This document shows positions 1 to 17,877 of a DNA stretch of 64,000 nt, piece after piece (positions within the stretch are counted from its first letter, which is position 1; the number at the start of each line of letters is the position of its first letter). A program made the position numbers and the translations under genes. The DNA comes from Azolla caroliniana (taxonomy: Eukaryota; Polypodiophyta), in NCBI GenBank assembly GCA_043228905.1, contig JBHGNT010000002.1:2170001-2234000 (forward strand). The letters are read 5' to 3'. The notes under the pieces were generated by a model that made no database searches, was not told where the DNA came from, and saw only the letters and a list, made by a program, of their open reading frames with translations.

Positions 1-89
1 AAGTAAAACTTTCAGTGCGCTTGCTGCTATCAGAAAAACAGCTATTCTTGACCAAACTTCAGCTTTGAAGGATGTTAAGCAATTTATCC

Positions 90-4892
<4,803 letters not shown>

Positions 4893-5023
4893 GGCGACTC
4901 GATGGCACTCTGCGTCTGTTCTGTCTGCGTTTCGTCTGTGAAGCAACTCTGTGTATGTGTTTCTGTTCTGTTCCTTAAAGACGCAGAAAGAAGAAGGAAA
5001 GGAAGCACGGCAGCTACGTCTCA

Positions 5024-5026
<3 letters not shown>

Positions 5027-5058
<32 letters not shown>
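5027..5058. repeat. (CT)n / (GA)n microsatellite in the alpha-5 5' region
   Basis: Pure TC dinucleotide run, read as GA on the gene strand, about 135 bases upstream of the proteasome start codon. It lies in the 5' UTR or core promoter; GA-rich tracts are common there in plant housekeeping genes. Function is inferred only. Confidence 0.85.
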
Positions 5059-5061
<3 letters not shown>

Positions 5062-7440
5062 GGCCGGAAAAGCACCGGAAAGAAGCCATGGATGGCCATG
5101 GCCAAAGAAGTGGCCCCTGGTTTCGGTCTCACCATCTGCGGTGCCCCGGCTCACATTCAGGAATCGGCAACGGTTCGGTTTCGGCTTCACCGGTTCGGGA
5201 GTTTTCAAACTTGCACCGAATTGGCTCCTAGAACCATCGTTTATCCAATCTATATATGAACCGGTTTATCCAAACCGATGACGCCTTTTTAAGCGGTTTG
5301 GAAACCAGTTTAAAGCCAAAATGGTTCGGTTCAGCTTGAATCATCCTAAACCCAACTCAAACAGGTTAAGGAGGCTCAAGCCTGAACCAAGCGAAGCCAA
5401 ACCGCCAAATGGTTTAACAGCTTAGTTTAGGCTTGAGCTGTGCCAACGCCGACTCCTATTTGCAATCACATACCATATGCAAGCATTCATTCCAAATGTT
5501 CATTTGCAAGTGGATCGGTTCTATGCATCCATTCGAATATACAAAAGGTTCCCAAAAATAACGTTGTGTAGGGGCTTTTCATGTTGAGGAATCCTCGATG
5601 AACCCTTCAATTGTGGTAAAAAAAATGGCATGTCTTCTTGCTTGCTACAAAACATCTTGTGCTGAAATTTTATGAACAAGGCCCAATACTGAATAGTCCA
5701 CCTCTATGCAACTAGTAACCACTATTGATAATATAGTAAAATTTTCCCTTCAAACCAATTAGTTTATAAGAGAGGATCATGTGTATCCAGCATACCATGA
5801 AGCGAATTGCTATTGATCTGTCTTATCTTTAGTTGCAACTTATGCCACCCCATTATCCGAAACAACATGGCTAGGTTATATGTTTGTTGCCCCATAATCC
5901 AAAACAACATGGCTAGACTATAGGTCAACCCGCCCTCTCACACACACGCACGTAGAAATAATGTGCAAGCTGACCCGGAGCCCAGTATTTATTAGTTCAC
6001 ATTGCAATGACAACTTCTAATTTGCACAGCAAACTTTGAGCCTTATTACAATGGACATCATTTGCTTTAAATATTTATATGCACATGCATGCACCCAACA
6101 TAGTAAAGCCTTGCTTCATTACAACGTCTTCCTAGTGGATTTATACAATCAAATTATTAAAAAGCATGTGCACAAAAGTGATTGCTGCGCTCCTTTTTAT
6201 CAACATTCATAATTATGAGCTATGATCATATTAAAAGAATTGTTGGCTCACATTTACTGTTATCTAGCTTTTGTACTTAGTTCAACTCTTTAATTTTTTG
6301 CTGATTTGTGTGAATAGAGGATTCAAGCAATCCATTCCAAGAGTAACCTCACTACACACCAAGAGTTCATTCATTTGCGTTATATCACATAAACTAACAA
6401 TGATAACCTTTTTAACTTCCAAAGACTAGTTTTTTGACTTCCCTAACACTGATAATCGATTAAAAGACATTACTACTGTTCAAGAGAATCACATCTCATC
6501 TTCCATTGCTCTATGTAAACAGATTTAAAACATATCAAATAATCATAATTTTCCATTTAAAAGAGATTTAGTTGAAGAGAAGAGTGAAAATTCTCATAAA
6601 AAGAAAACCCCTTGGCCTTTGAAGTAGACTCTCCAATGCTCTGCAAACTTGTAAAACTACCGATGTGTAATACAACTCTCTTTTGGTATTATCAAGGGCC
6701 AAATTGGGTAATATACTTGGTTTGTGGAGTACCCATGCTACCTAACGCCCTCGTCATGGGAAGCGAGTGAAGTAGGCCATGAACCTACAAATCCATGTAG
6801 CCATAATGCTCGTAAATCATCCATATAATCCACCGAATTAGAATACGTCACATACTACTGGAAATAAGAAATTAGTACAGCTTTTATCTATATTGTCATC
6901 TTTTCATATCTCATTTTACAAACAAACATTTCACGCCATATGAATGATGATATAACAGTGAAGACAAGATTATGATTAGGCATAGCATCATCTCTACCCA
7001 CCTCACTGCTTAAATTAGCTAAGCCCAATTAAAATCGTGCAAGATGCAGTCTTATATTTATTCCTAAACAAAAATTGCATTATATTTTTTATCAGTGATT
7101 TTGAATGATTAAACAGGAGTTTTCATTTGACAATTTTCTAAAAATTTCCATGAAGTTGTTTCTTCCGAATTTATAAAACAGAGTGGGTTAGTTACTGGAA
7201 AAATATACCACTCACTATTAAAATATATAAATATACAGTACTGGAAAATAAATGTACCATTCACTATTAAAATGTATAAATATACAGCGTAATATATATA
7301 CATGAAAGTAATATACATAAAAGGAAGAAGATCATGTGGCAGGGACAAACATTTGTTAATGAGAATCCCACAAAGATTAGAATGCAACATAACATGGTGG
7401 AGGAGTTTTACAGAAACAGATGTGAACCTTGATCTTGCAG
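5059..7440. other. Intergenic, GGTT-rich stretch and small duplications
   Basis: No coding exon recognised. Bases 5150-5450 are dense in GGTT/AACC motifs (ACCGGTT, GGTTCGGTTC), a composition typical of decayed transposon ends. A ~50-base direct repeat lies at 5838-5920 (two copies ending in CAACATGGCTAG). Another ~50-base AT-rich direct repeat lies at 7197-7295 (CACTATTAAAAT repeated). The final ~60 bases are probably the 3' UTR of the next minus-strand gene. Confidence 0.5.
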
Positions 7441-10400
7441 TTACTTATCGGCTTGCTTAGCACGCTTAGGTTTCCTGTGCCCATGATTTTTTGAAACTTT
7501 TACTGGTTTCTTCTTAGGACTGCATCAACATGCCAAGGGGTTTGCTTTAGCATTAGAAAAATAATACGAAGGGTAATTCACCAAAGTACCCATAACATAT
7601 TCTCGAAATTCCCAAAATATCCCTTGCATTGAGAAAACTCCCAAGAATAGCCCTGATTAGAGTATATCCTTGACTATACACTTTAGGATATAGAAAGGAA
7701 AACATATTAATGACTTTTAAGGGGCCGAAATAGTCTATAAGACCAAACAAGAGACTACATCTTAAAAAGTTGTCTCGTCTTTAAAGTGATAAGAACATTT
7801 ATTATTAAAGTGGACACAACAAAGTTGAGTCGATCAAATAGTGCCAATTATAAGACCCTCTTCTTATATACGCCCCTAGATGTTACTCAAGCAAAGTATA
7901 TGGAGACACACATAGCACATGCCCTATGATACTCGGTCGATCACACAAACTCATCAACTGAGCATCAAAACTAGAGCATATACATACATAGATTTAGAAG
8001 GTTGTATCTGCCAGCTTTGCAATCAAAAAATTAAATTTGGAAAGCATTATGGATGGCATTGCCTGTCTATTATAAGATTGTAGGAAAATATCATTACCCT
8101 TTTAGAGTAGGATTTGGAGCTCTTGGTAGGGCAATGAATTATAATGACCAAAGGTATTTGGTGTGGGATATGGAGACAGCAAGAAGGCCTCTTAAAGAAG
8201 AGGTTGATACTTCATTGACACATCTAGACAAAGAGACCTTTTGCAGATTTCATCTGCATGGATACTACTAGTCGTACTAATTATGTGTCACAATTGAGGA
8301 ATCATGAAACAAAATCCATTGCTCTTTGTCTTGGACTTCATTAACATCAATTGGGACGATGATGCTAAAGAGACTCTTCCATTAATATTCGACGGGTGAC
8401 AAGATGATTGATGGAGCTTTGGTGTTTTTGAAAGCTAGCTTGTCCAAAAGACCATGTATTTCCAATTCCATATCCAATTAGTTTTGCCATACATGAGCCA
8501 ATCATTATATTATTTATATCTCCACTATCATGACATTGCAAAAAGGAATGCTTTCATCATAGAGAAATCAAGTGGTGCATCATGAAGTAAGCATGGTCTG
8601 ATCTTTGATGACATTTAGTTATATTGTTGCCTCGTAGACTTCACGAAAACTTTTGATATGGTACCTCATGAGCATTTTTGGAGGTGCATTTGAGAACTCA
8701 CAGTAGCAAATGAATATATAGCTCTTAAAAGAAGATAATCGTTGGGAAGAGCCAAAATAAAGATGACCCATGCATTATATACAATAAGGAGCCAATTGTC
8801 GAGAGTTAAGGGTACCCCTATGTCCACTTGGAAAGAGTTAGACAATGCCCAAAAGCATTTCCTAACAATGGTTCTTCAAGTCAAGAAACAAATGCCATAC
8901 ACTCTCCTTGAGACGGGATCCACTTCCCAATGAGATCCATGGCCCTAGAAATAGCTGTTGAGTACAAGCTTAAGGTTCAAAAAAGCCCCTCACATTGACT
9001 TCCTAGAGTCACTTGGGAACCAAGCAAAAAGATCCAAAAGACACCCAAAAGAAAAAATGTGTAACGGTTGGATGTAAGATATGGAAAAATGGTTTGGAAG
9101 ATGGGATGCAACACACTTACTTCATGATATATATCAGTAGATTCCTTGCATGGCTGTGGAAAGGCTTGTTGAGTACAAGCCTAAGGTTCAAAAAAGGCCC
9201 TCCCCATCGACTTCCTAGAATCACTTGGGAACCAAGCAAAAAGATCCAAAGATACACAAAAACAAAATTTTGTGGTACAATTGGATGTACATTTTTCCCT
9301 AAACAAAATAACAGCCTAAGCATCACACTTTGATACAATGCTTTGCCTTCAATGACATTTGACTATGCTTTCCACACATCTTTGACCCAGCCCAATCCTT
9401 GCACTAATTTCTCCCAATGTGCATTGACAATTGAGACATTCATTACTAAAGTTCTTGAGCATCGACTGTCACTACTCATTTTCATTTGTATTACGTGAAA
9501 ATGAGTGGGTCCTTTTCATGTGAAAATTGAGACATATGTTTTATTTTTGGTCTCATAGGTCATAATCAACCTCCAAAAAATAAATCTAACTATTTCTAGA
9601 GACAGTAGTTAAGAGGGTGTGAATTCGAACTATTTTAACAATTTCAAAAAACAAAAGTGAGGTGTTTGGCAAATTTGCAATTACGTGGAAAATGCTGGGA
9701 ATTTCATGTGAATCTATAGGTATTTTGGTCATTTTCCCAATAAATAAATAGCTTTTTATTGCATCATCACCCAATGCAGTAACTGTACCTACCCTAGTAA
9801 GGAGGAAAAGAAGACACTGAGCACCATCATAGGAAGAAACAGTAGGGCTGATGCCTGCATTTCATCAAGGAACAATTAACATAATTGATCATAAACATGA
9901 CCACTCAAACATATTTAATTTCTAAATAAAAACAAATCATTCTTACCAAGAACCACGCAAGCTCATTGCTTGCTAATGGTGCAAGGATGTCAATCTTCTT
10001 GAGTGTTCCCTGGACTGAAACTTGAAGCTACATAATAATTTACTTTTTCTTAGAAACAAGCAAGAACTCTTAACCATGGGGTTAATATGGAAAAGCTATA
10101 TAAAGGTTCTCTTGAGAGTAATAGCAAAATAGGTATAAAACATACAGTTATTACGGATAAATCTATAGAATTATAACGTCGTCAAATAAATCGAAGTATG
10201 GAAACTAAATAAATCACAATGGAATTACAAAATATCGTATACCTGGCTATGATATGCAGTAGCAGAAGTTAGAAATTCTCTGTAGGCCTTGAAAACCTTT
10301 GTTCTGTATGGCTTAGTTATAGAGTCCATTTTCTCATAGTATGGTTGCAAAAATGCTGCAGCTTTCTCAATGTATGGCATGGATATCTCCTTCGCAGCCT

Positions 10401-13400
10401 ATTCATTTATCAAACAGGTCTTAAAAATTAGAACTCTCCACATGGTGCAAGGATGGAATATAGAAAATTCCGGAGCATGATAGAAATAAAATATTGACAC
10501 ATAACTAAGGATAATGAGATACTTCATAAAAAAAACTTTAGAAGATATACCTCTAAATGAGGTTTGGCTGTGTCATGAACCTTCTGCAGATGAGGAGACA
10601 CAATATAGACTACTGATTTATATCCTTCAGCAACTTTTGACTTAGCAATTTGAATATGTGGCCCAATCACAGATGTAACAGATTCCATACTTTGTTTAAT
10701 TACAGGATTCCACTTATTCTGTACATGCTGTCATTCAAAGAAGAAAGAAAATTACCATATTGTAGGAATTAAACCTTCTGAAGAAAAAGTACCTTCTATA
10801 GTGGGAGTTTTTACACTTCTAAAATTCTCAATATACGGCTTTGAGCTCTTCCAAATCGCAAACGCTTTTTGTGATGCCTGCATGAAATAAGACTTCATTT
10901 CTTAAAGCAACACGATTTGTAATCAAGGGCATGCCATAATGGAGCAAAAAACAAAAAATACTTTTTTCTTCATTTCTCCAAATGCCATTGGTCAGCCCTA
11001 GAAAGGACATTTATATCGACAAATCATCCTCATTTTTTCTCTTTCGGAGGTGACCAATGGGCATTTGGGCAAATAACAAAAAAACTTGGGCATTTGGACA
11101 AGCAAAGAAAACTAGAGTATTTCCGAGTGTTTCCCTATATTCAATATGTAACCTTTTCTCCAACTGAATCTACAAGAGGTTGAGCATGTGTTGCCCAATA
11201 GACCTGCAAGCAGCATTTACATTACATAAATTAAAAAAATCTGCAAATACTCTATGCCCAGGTAAAGGATTTTGCATCAGGAAATAGCATATTGCAGCTT
11301 CACCTCCAGCTCTGATGCTTTTATGACAATCCATGGAGGAAGCCAGCCACCATGAACCTAAGAAAAAAAACAAGATGTGTCCCACCCTTTAAGAACAACC
11401 TCAAAGAAGATATTAATATTTTTTCATTTACAGCTTGAAGCACCTAAATCAAGACAAGAAAGAAAATATCTTCAAAGCATCATAGCAGTGCAGCCCCATT
11501 TAACTACGACTTCAATATTGACAGGACCAAAAACCATAGTCATTTCCAAATGTTTAGCCAAATTCTGTCCTAATTTTTTATTTTTAATGTAGAAACGCAG
11601 AGTTTCTTCAGCAAGTGAGCTAATGTGATTGAAAGGTCAAATTCAAAATCTAGCAATATAAAAGGGACTAAAAATGCACCAAAAAAAAACACTGAGCGTT
11701 ACGTATGTTAAGGTGAAGCAGCAGGACGAATGGAAGTTTGGAAACTCTGCATTTTTAGCAAGCGGGTTCAAGAGAAGATACAACTACACAATATAGTAGC
11801 TGATATTTCAGCTGAATTCATTAACTTTATTGTGGGAATATCCAGGATGCACTTACTAGCTTCCATGTTCCTTGGATTAGGACAACAGCAGAGTGTTGAA
11901 AAAAATGAATTAGATGCACTGTATTTAGAGATATATTCTGGCCAGTTTTGAATAAAACATTGTCAAGGCAGAGCATCAAAAATTTGGAAAAGCTCCGATA
12001 TTGCAAATAATGCCTTACAATGGTTGTGAAATCATACCTTACGAAGTTCTTTTTCTTTTGCATCAATGTCTTCTTGTACTTTTGCTAGAGTTAACTGCAT
12101 CATGAACACAAGGCTTTAGCTATGACTCCAATGTTGATCCTAGAATGCAGATCTATTGAAGCAAAGTTATCATAAATTTAGTGAGATTTATCATGTCAAT
12201 GCTTGAACGCAAATCTATGAAAACAAACCTCTGCCATATGAAGCGCCTTTTCTGCCTTTGCAATTTTGGTTTTCTGCTCAGATACTAGCTTTTCTAGCTG
12301 CAAGACGCAAATAGTAGGATACCAACAAAAAAACCAAAAATGTCATGCTAAGCCTCCAAAACAAGAAGTACATAAAAAGCAGGCTTAATGAATTAATATC
12401 CTTTCCAGGCCATAAATATTATTTGAGCACCAAAGAAAAAATTGGACAATTATATTTTAATACTTCATAACTCAAAACAAAAATTTGTGTCGGATTTCAA
12501 ATGCACAGATTCCTATTTCAACATTTTCGCATCAGCCCACCTGGTGAAATCTTGAGGCTTACTTCTACTTAAACAAATGGATATTCTTTCCTTTGAATTC
12601 CTCAATATATTCTTCTCTAAATTTCATAAGAGAATATTCAGAACATGTAACTTCGACATTGCTTCTCCTATAGGAGGGATGTAAAACAATTAAAGGAGGT
12701 ATGAATAAAATGCCAGAGAAGAGAACAATTAATCTAAGTATTCACAATAGAAAGAAGTCAAAAATATAATACATTTAACCAAGTTGTCCTTATCCACCCA
12801 CCCTCTATCTCTATAGATGTTATATAGTAATCAGGAATGACAGTGGGTGGAGGATAGTATGGAGATGCTCCGGTATGTTTGTCTGAACAAGGGGTAACTA
12901 TTATACAGGGCTAGGAAGTGACTGTTAAACATTGAAACCACTTTAAGTGTTTTAACTGGGATACCAACAACCCGTGACTTCTCCTCATATGAGGACCTTA
13001 CACCATTGAAGCTTAGATAACTTTTTCATGGGTGGTGTTTATTAAAGATAACTTTTTCGACATAACCTAACCCAACAAAATGTATGTAGACACATATACT
13101 ATCATAAACGCATGTTTGCATAAAACATTATGAATAAAGAAAAGGTAGGGGAGTATGTGCATGTTATGTAAGCAAACAAAAATATTTGAAGCCTATATAA
13201 AGTATTGCATTTTCTAGGTTTTGGATTGTTAATCCTATTACGCACAAAAGATATACATAAATAAACACATTATAGGATATTTTACAACTCAATTGTGCAC
13301 TGCTCCAATTTTACCATGTTTCGAATTCAAAAGAAATCATTATGGAGTTCAAGTTTGTCAAAATTATTCATTCATTATTGAAGTTCATGCAACAGTTCGG

Positions 13401-15889
13401 GAATTTCAAACAAAAAGTATCAGACATTATGAAACATCGAACCACCTCGTTGATTTTGTAAAAACCAATCCATTCAATTTGCTTAGTTTACCTAACACTT
13501 TGAAAATTGCGATGCCAACCATTACAAAAGATGGCAGAGGAAAAGACGAAATAATCTGCCTGAGTGTTTCAAAATCAATCCATTTATTACTTAGTTTATA
13601 AAGATAAAGTCACCTGCTTGATTTTAGAAGAATGTGAAGCACTTTCAGCCTCTAGAGCATTTGCCTTCTCCTTGTGCTTTTGTAGCTCAATGTCTGTTTT
13701 CCTCAGTTCATCTTCAAGATTGGTAACCTGAAGTCCCCACAGTTAATGATATATCCATGATACATGTGATGCTATGAAGAAATGTGCAACATCTAAGAAT
13801 TTGTTCAATCTATGAACAAAAGAGATTCAGATGATGAAGAAACCAGTGAACATGCATTAGTTTTCCACACAAAAATTGTAACCAAGAGAGATTCAAAAGG
13901 TGAAGAATCTCATCATTTGTTCAATCCATAAAAATTAATCAATCGAAAGGCATTTTGGAAGATGGAAATGCATAATGTGTCCAATTCATGAGGTGTAAGT
14001 AATCAATAATCAAAAGATCTTTTGATGATGAACTAGTACACTATATCCAATCCCTGAGAAGTAAGCAATTGATAGAGCTTTGGAAGATGCAGATATGATT
14101 AATACATAAGAATTTGCTTGGTTCATGCAAAATAGGCAATCAAAATAGGCATATGAAGAAATATGAGGATTTGTTCAATATTCCATGAAAAAACAAGATG
14201 ATCAAAACAGTTTCTCAAATAAGAGTGAAATTTAAGAATATTGTCCAAACCATAGTACATAAAATTCGTGTTTGTCTAGCATAACATTCGTTTTCCTACG
14301 TTGGAAAACAAATGCGAATGTTATTCAAACATTCTTGTGTTTTTTCCCTTTTTTAATGTTTTTTTTTTCCATTTTTTAGGCTTATTTACCTCATAATAAA
14401 TAGTTAATCCAAAAGTATGGTATTTATCATTCTTTGAGGGTGTTTTTCTTACGCAAATGATTGAAACATTCGCGAATGTTAATGCACGTATGGTACGTAT
14501 GGTTCATACTATGGTCCAAACCATGAGAAATAAGTTATGAAAAAAGCTTCAGGAAATGAAAAATGTGTGATATATATGAAACCATCTAGTCTATGAGAAA
14601 GAAGTATCAAAAAGATAAATAAAGCAAAACAAACCTTGGATCCAAGCTCCTTTTCCACCGAATCAAGATCTGAGGTTTCCTTTGCCTGTTTAAAGGGAAG
14701 TGAAACATAAATTGCATATCACATAAAGAAAGGAAATATACAAGTAAGGGAAAATGTAGATCACGTCTTGATCTTTCCAAATTCTTCATGTTCTAGATGA
14801 GAAAATATATAAACCTGAGTTTAATCTTGAACAGAAACAGAAATCTAGAACGAAATATTAAAATACCAGTTACTATAGATCACACCTTAAGACTTTCAAA
14901 TTCATCTGGGAGGATAAAATTATAAATTTGAGCTTAATATTGGAGGAAAATAGAAATCAAGAATAAATGTAATCAGGGAATCAAAGCTTTTCAATCTCTT
15001 CTTATTGAGAATGTATAGGAGCTTAACCTTGAATCTTAAACATAAACAGAGAACAACAAAACGTCAAAGCAGCAAGGTGTGTATAGGTCATACCTTCAGC
15101 TTTTCAAACTCTTCTTCCAGAGCAGAAACGACCTTTAGCTTATCTTGCAAAGCTATGTCTTTCTCTGACAAGCTTCTCTCTGGAAGAAACAAGACATATA
15201 CCTCTTCGTCAGATACCAAAATCAAACAGATAATTTGAAAGGAATTTAGGGATAGAAAATCTTATACCACGATCAAAAACAGAATATGAAGCAAAGTTAG
15301 GATTCGAAAAGTATATATCAAGATCAAATAGCGAATGTGGAGCGAACTTAGGGTTAGAGATTCATATACTAAGATCAAATAGAGCAATGACGCGTAATTA
15401 GCATTAGAAAAGCATATAGAGAAATCAAACAGAAAATTTGAAGCGAAGTTGCAAATACTGAGATCCTATACAAAGCAAAATTTGAGTTAGAAAAGCACAA
15501 GAAATCCATACACTGCGATCAGATGATAATCTGATAGAAATTCGGGGGTTGGAAATTCTGTCAAGATCAAACAGAGATATCCTGGAGCAGAATTAGGGTT
15601 ATAAAATCATATTACCGAGGTCAGTCAATTTTCCTTTTGCCCGATGAAGCTCTTCAATCAAAGCGGTATTGTCAGGACATTTCGGAGGAGAGATCAGAGG
15701 ATCTAAATCCTCGCCGGGGGGGAGCTTCTGTGGGGGAAGAACGGCTGCTTCGGTTTCTGCTCCTGCTTCTGGTATTACTTCTGAAGCTTCCTGAGCGGAG
15801 ATCGGAGGAGGGAAAGAGAAGAGGAAGGAGGAGATGATGAAGAGGAAGAAGAGGAGGAGGGAGCGATGGCGAGACATGGCGAGTGCCAT
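7441..15889 (-). CDS. ER coiled-coil membrane protein (AT4G31340/AT2G24420 family)
   Basis: Fourteen exons: 15616-15889, 15094-15179, 14635-14685, 13614-13727, 12229-12297, 12038-12094, 11304-11357, 11153-11203, 10815-10877, 10551-10727, 10243-10398, 9947-10027, 9793-9854, 7441-7519; 457 codons, in frame throughout. Seen: signal peptide (LLLFFLFIISSFLFSF, cut near SA-QE), heptad-rich coiled coil about residues 75-215, the family motif VHGGWLPPW at 218-226, repeated PYxxK/PHxxK helices at 255-385, one C-terminal membrane segment (AWFLASALLFLPMMVLSVFF) and a basic tail ending KQADK. These match in order two Arabidopsis proteins called myosin-heavy-chain- or DNA-repair-ATPase-related; the true role is unknown. 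The donor of exon 9 is uncertain: the stronger-looking donor at 10791-10792 would break the frame, so the GT at 10813-10814 was used. ATG 15889 is preferred over 15877. Confidence 0.9.
8050..8940 (+). pseudogene. Degenerate LINE reverse-transcriptase fragment in the last intron
   Basis: Lies in the 2.27-kb final intron of the ER-protein gene, antisense to it. Around 8630-8700 a stop-ridden plus-strand reading contains VDFTKTFDMVPHEHFWRC, resembling the VDFxKAFDxVP block of non-LTR reverse transcriptases. Flanking readings (8053-8271 and 8742-8933) are open but not assigned. Many stops and frame changes show it is dead. It could explain why this intron is so much longer than the others. Confidence 0.55.
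8958..9290. repeat. Two-copy direct repeat in the last intron
   Basis: A ~120-base unit starting GTTGAGTACAAGC occurs at about 8958 and again at about 9168. Both copies carry GGGAACCAAGCAAAAAGATC. The copies are diverged and are probably part of the inserted mobile DNA. Confidence 0.6.
14251..14513. mobile_element. Small hAT-type MITE in intron 3 of the ER-protein gene
   Basis: A 263-base AT-rich insert bounded by CATAGTA and TACTATG. It is flanked by a perfect 8-base direct repeat GTCCAAAC at 14243-14250 and 14514-14521. Short imperfect terminal inverted repeats with an 8-base duplication fit hAT-derived MITEs. Inner sequence has further inverted segments around GCGAATGTT. No coding capacity. 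Confidence 0.7.
14745..15094 (-). repeat. Tandem decayed copies of the exon 2 end and its donor
   Basis: Downstream of exon 2 the intron holds three degenerate copies of the exon-2 tail (EEFEKLK then the donor), near 14983, 14885 and 14767, spaced about 100-118 bases. The copy near 14885 still reads DEFESLK followed by GTGTGA. The array abuts the live exon, so a junction-containing unit has been tandemly duplicated. Confidence 0.65.
15240..15612. repeat. Degenerate ~52-base minisatellite filling intron 1
   Basis: About six units share TTAG(GG)..GAAAAGxATATA..AGATCAAA(T/C)AG. The last unit runs into the exon-1 donor at 15615. The rest of intron 1 is made of this repeat. Confidence 0.6.
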
Positions 15890-15985
15890 AGCCACTGTGC
15901 CAGTTCAAAGCTCAAAAGCTCTGAGAAACTGATAGGTCTTTCTCTTCTCTCTGTATTATGTTTAGTTGCTTACTACATACATAAC

Positions 15986-16045
15986 TTTTACTTTCTTCTT
16001 TCTTCTTTCTTCTTTCTTCTTTCTTCTTTCTTCTTCTTTCTCCTT
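15986..16045. repeat. (TTCTTTC)n simple repeat upstream of the ER-protein gene
   Basis: Polypyrimidine tract of TTTCTTC units about 100 bases upstream of the start codon; purine-rich on the gene strand. Probably in the promoter or 5' UTR. Confidence 0.75.
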
Positions 16046-16339
16046 TGTTTTTCTTCTTGGTGATGGTAGTGGTGGCATGGCCAAGCGAAGAGAGGAAGAG
16101 GAGTCTTGAAGACTCTCCGGAGTGTCCGAATGGGCGCGTGTTTGGCCGCCTGCAGAACCAATCCCGAAAGCTCAACACTACTCTCGACTGATGGACCCCA
16201 CCATACATACACCCACGCTCATGACTTGAACCTTGCTCCTGCTCTCCCAATGGGCACCAGTAGCCCCATACATACACGCCTTTTCTGCAGCATCGCTTTC
16301 ATGACCCTAGGAGCATTGGCCGCTATGGCCTAAAAAGAA

Positions 16340-17870
16340 GTAAAAACACTTTCAGCTTATAGCTCTATTGGACATGCTGGTTAGTTATCTTTCAATCGGT
16401 TCTTCACATGGAATCACAGAAGGAATTTAATCACCACTAATTGGCATCTCTATTCATATATCAATGATCAACGCACCCACGTTGTGAAGCTCCCATTGAT
16501 GTTTGATTCTGAGGTCCGCGATGCCATCTGTTCATGATCCCTAAATACGTCTGTGTTTTCTCTTCGTGCTGCCCCATTGTCACCTCTTGTCAAATGTGTG
16601 TGACCCTCATGCTCTCGTATAGTTTATGGAACATTGTGTGTCGTGATAGGTTGTCTATTTGTTTGATGGGTCTTCTTTGTCTCTTTCATCCATCTACCTG
16701 ATAGGAAAAGAGGCCTATATATCATTAAGCTTTTTGTGGTTTCGATTTGTGTTGTTTCTATCTCATTATATTGTGGTGTGCCTTTTGAGCAAGCATGTGC
16801 CTTTATGATGTGGTGTATCTTTGTTCCTTTGTGCTACCTTTTTAGCAAGCATGTAGCCAAGCCAACCAAAATGGGTATCTTTGTATCAATTATAAATTGA
16901 GCAAGAAGTAATAAGCAAGGCGAGTTAGTTTGGAAAATACTCTTTTGTTGTAAACCAATTGTCTCATGGGCCAAATTTGGCCTTAGAAGACGTTAATATA
17001 TCTTTCTTTCTATCTTTCTTTCTATGTGCATTTCACAATATTATTAATTTTCATTTCCATCATAGAGGGGCATACTTGAAAATAAGGATGTCCATTGTAT
17101 ACATTTTTATGTTTTCTTTGGGCTTGCATATCGTGTTTCTAGCTAACTTCTATCATCACATATTATGTATGGTTTGGCAAGGTAAGCATGCAATTTTATT
17201 GCACGCACATGTTCTATGCACATTTTTGTAATGTGTGGCAAAACCATTTTATTTAATCTTCAATTATGGTTCCCCCTTAGCATAGTATTTTATATGTACT
17301 TAAATATATGGTTTGATGTATGGGATGTGATTGCTCACATAATGAGATAATGTGTAGACTTTGTTGATAATTACATGCATACCTTATTCTATCAAAGTCA
17401 TGAATTTTAGAGAATCCAAGCTCAATCCTTGCCTTGGGATAACCCCATTCTCATATATCGCAATTAATCTCCCATGGACATTAAAAATATATCCATCTAA
17501 TTGTACACCTTTCTATGCATGGGATCATAATCGATTTTTAACCACATTATCAACTTCTCGATTTCCATCCAGAATTGATGAATGTTTATTCTTGCATAGG
17601 AGCAATCTCATGTTTTCTAGAATGATGATTGAATAGTGGCCCCCTTGTCTATTCACAAGGACTTTGTTTATGTTTTCTCTTAGTATGTTGCAACATCTGC
17701 AACACGTGCAACAATAAGCATACCATTCAAATTTGACACAAGCTATCCTGATCGTGCCTCCTATGTGCCATCGAGGAAACTAAGAGAGATTAAGGAGACT
17801 AGTGATCTCAATAGCCACAAATTGTTTGTGCTCGATTGAGAAGTGTACATGCTAGCTTCATACTTTGTGA
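16340..17870. other. Intergenic, nothing recognised
   Basis: AT-rich sequence with a weak direct repeat around AGCAAGCATGT (16790 and 16845). No exon, RNA gene or recognisable transposon domain seen. Confidence 0.4.
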
Positions 17871-17877
17871 ATGGTTG

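Noticed and set aside
10791-10877. Longer exon 9 of the ER-protein gene using the donor after CACTATAGAAG
   Set aside because: That donor leaves one extra base and puts an immediate stop in the next exon; the donor at 10813-10814 keeps frame and matches family length.
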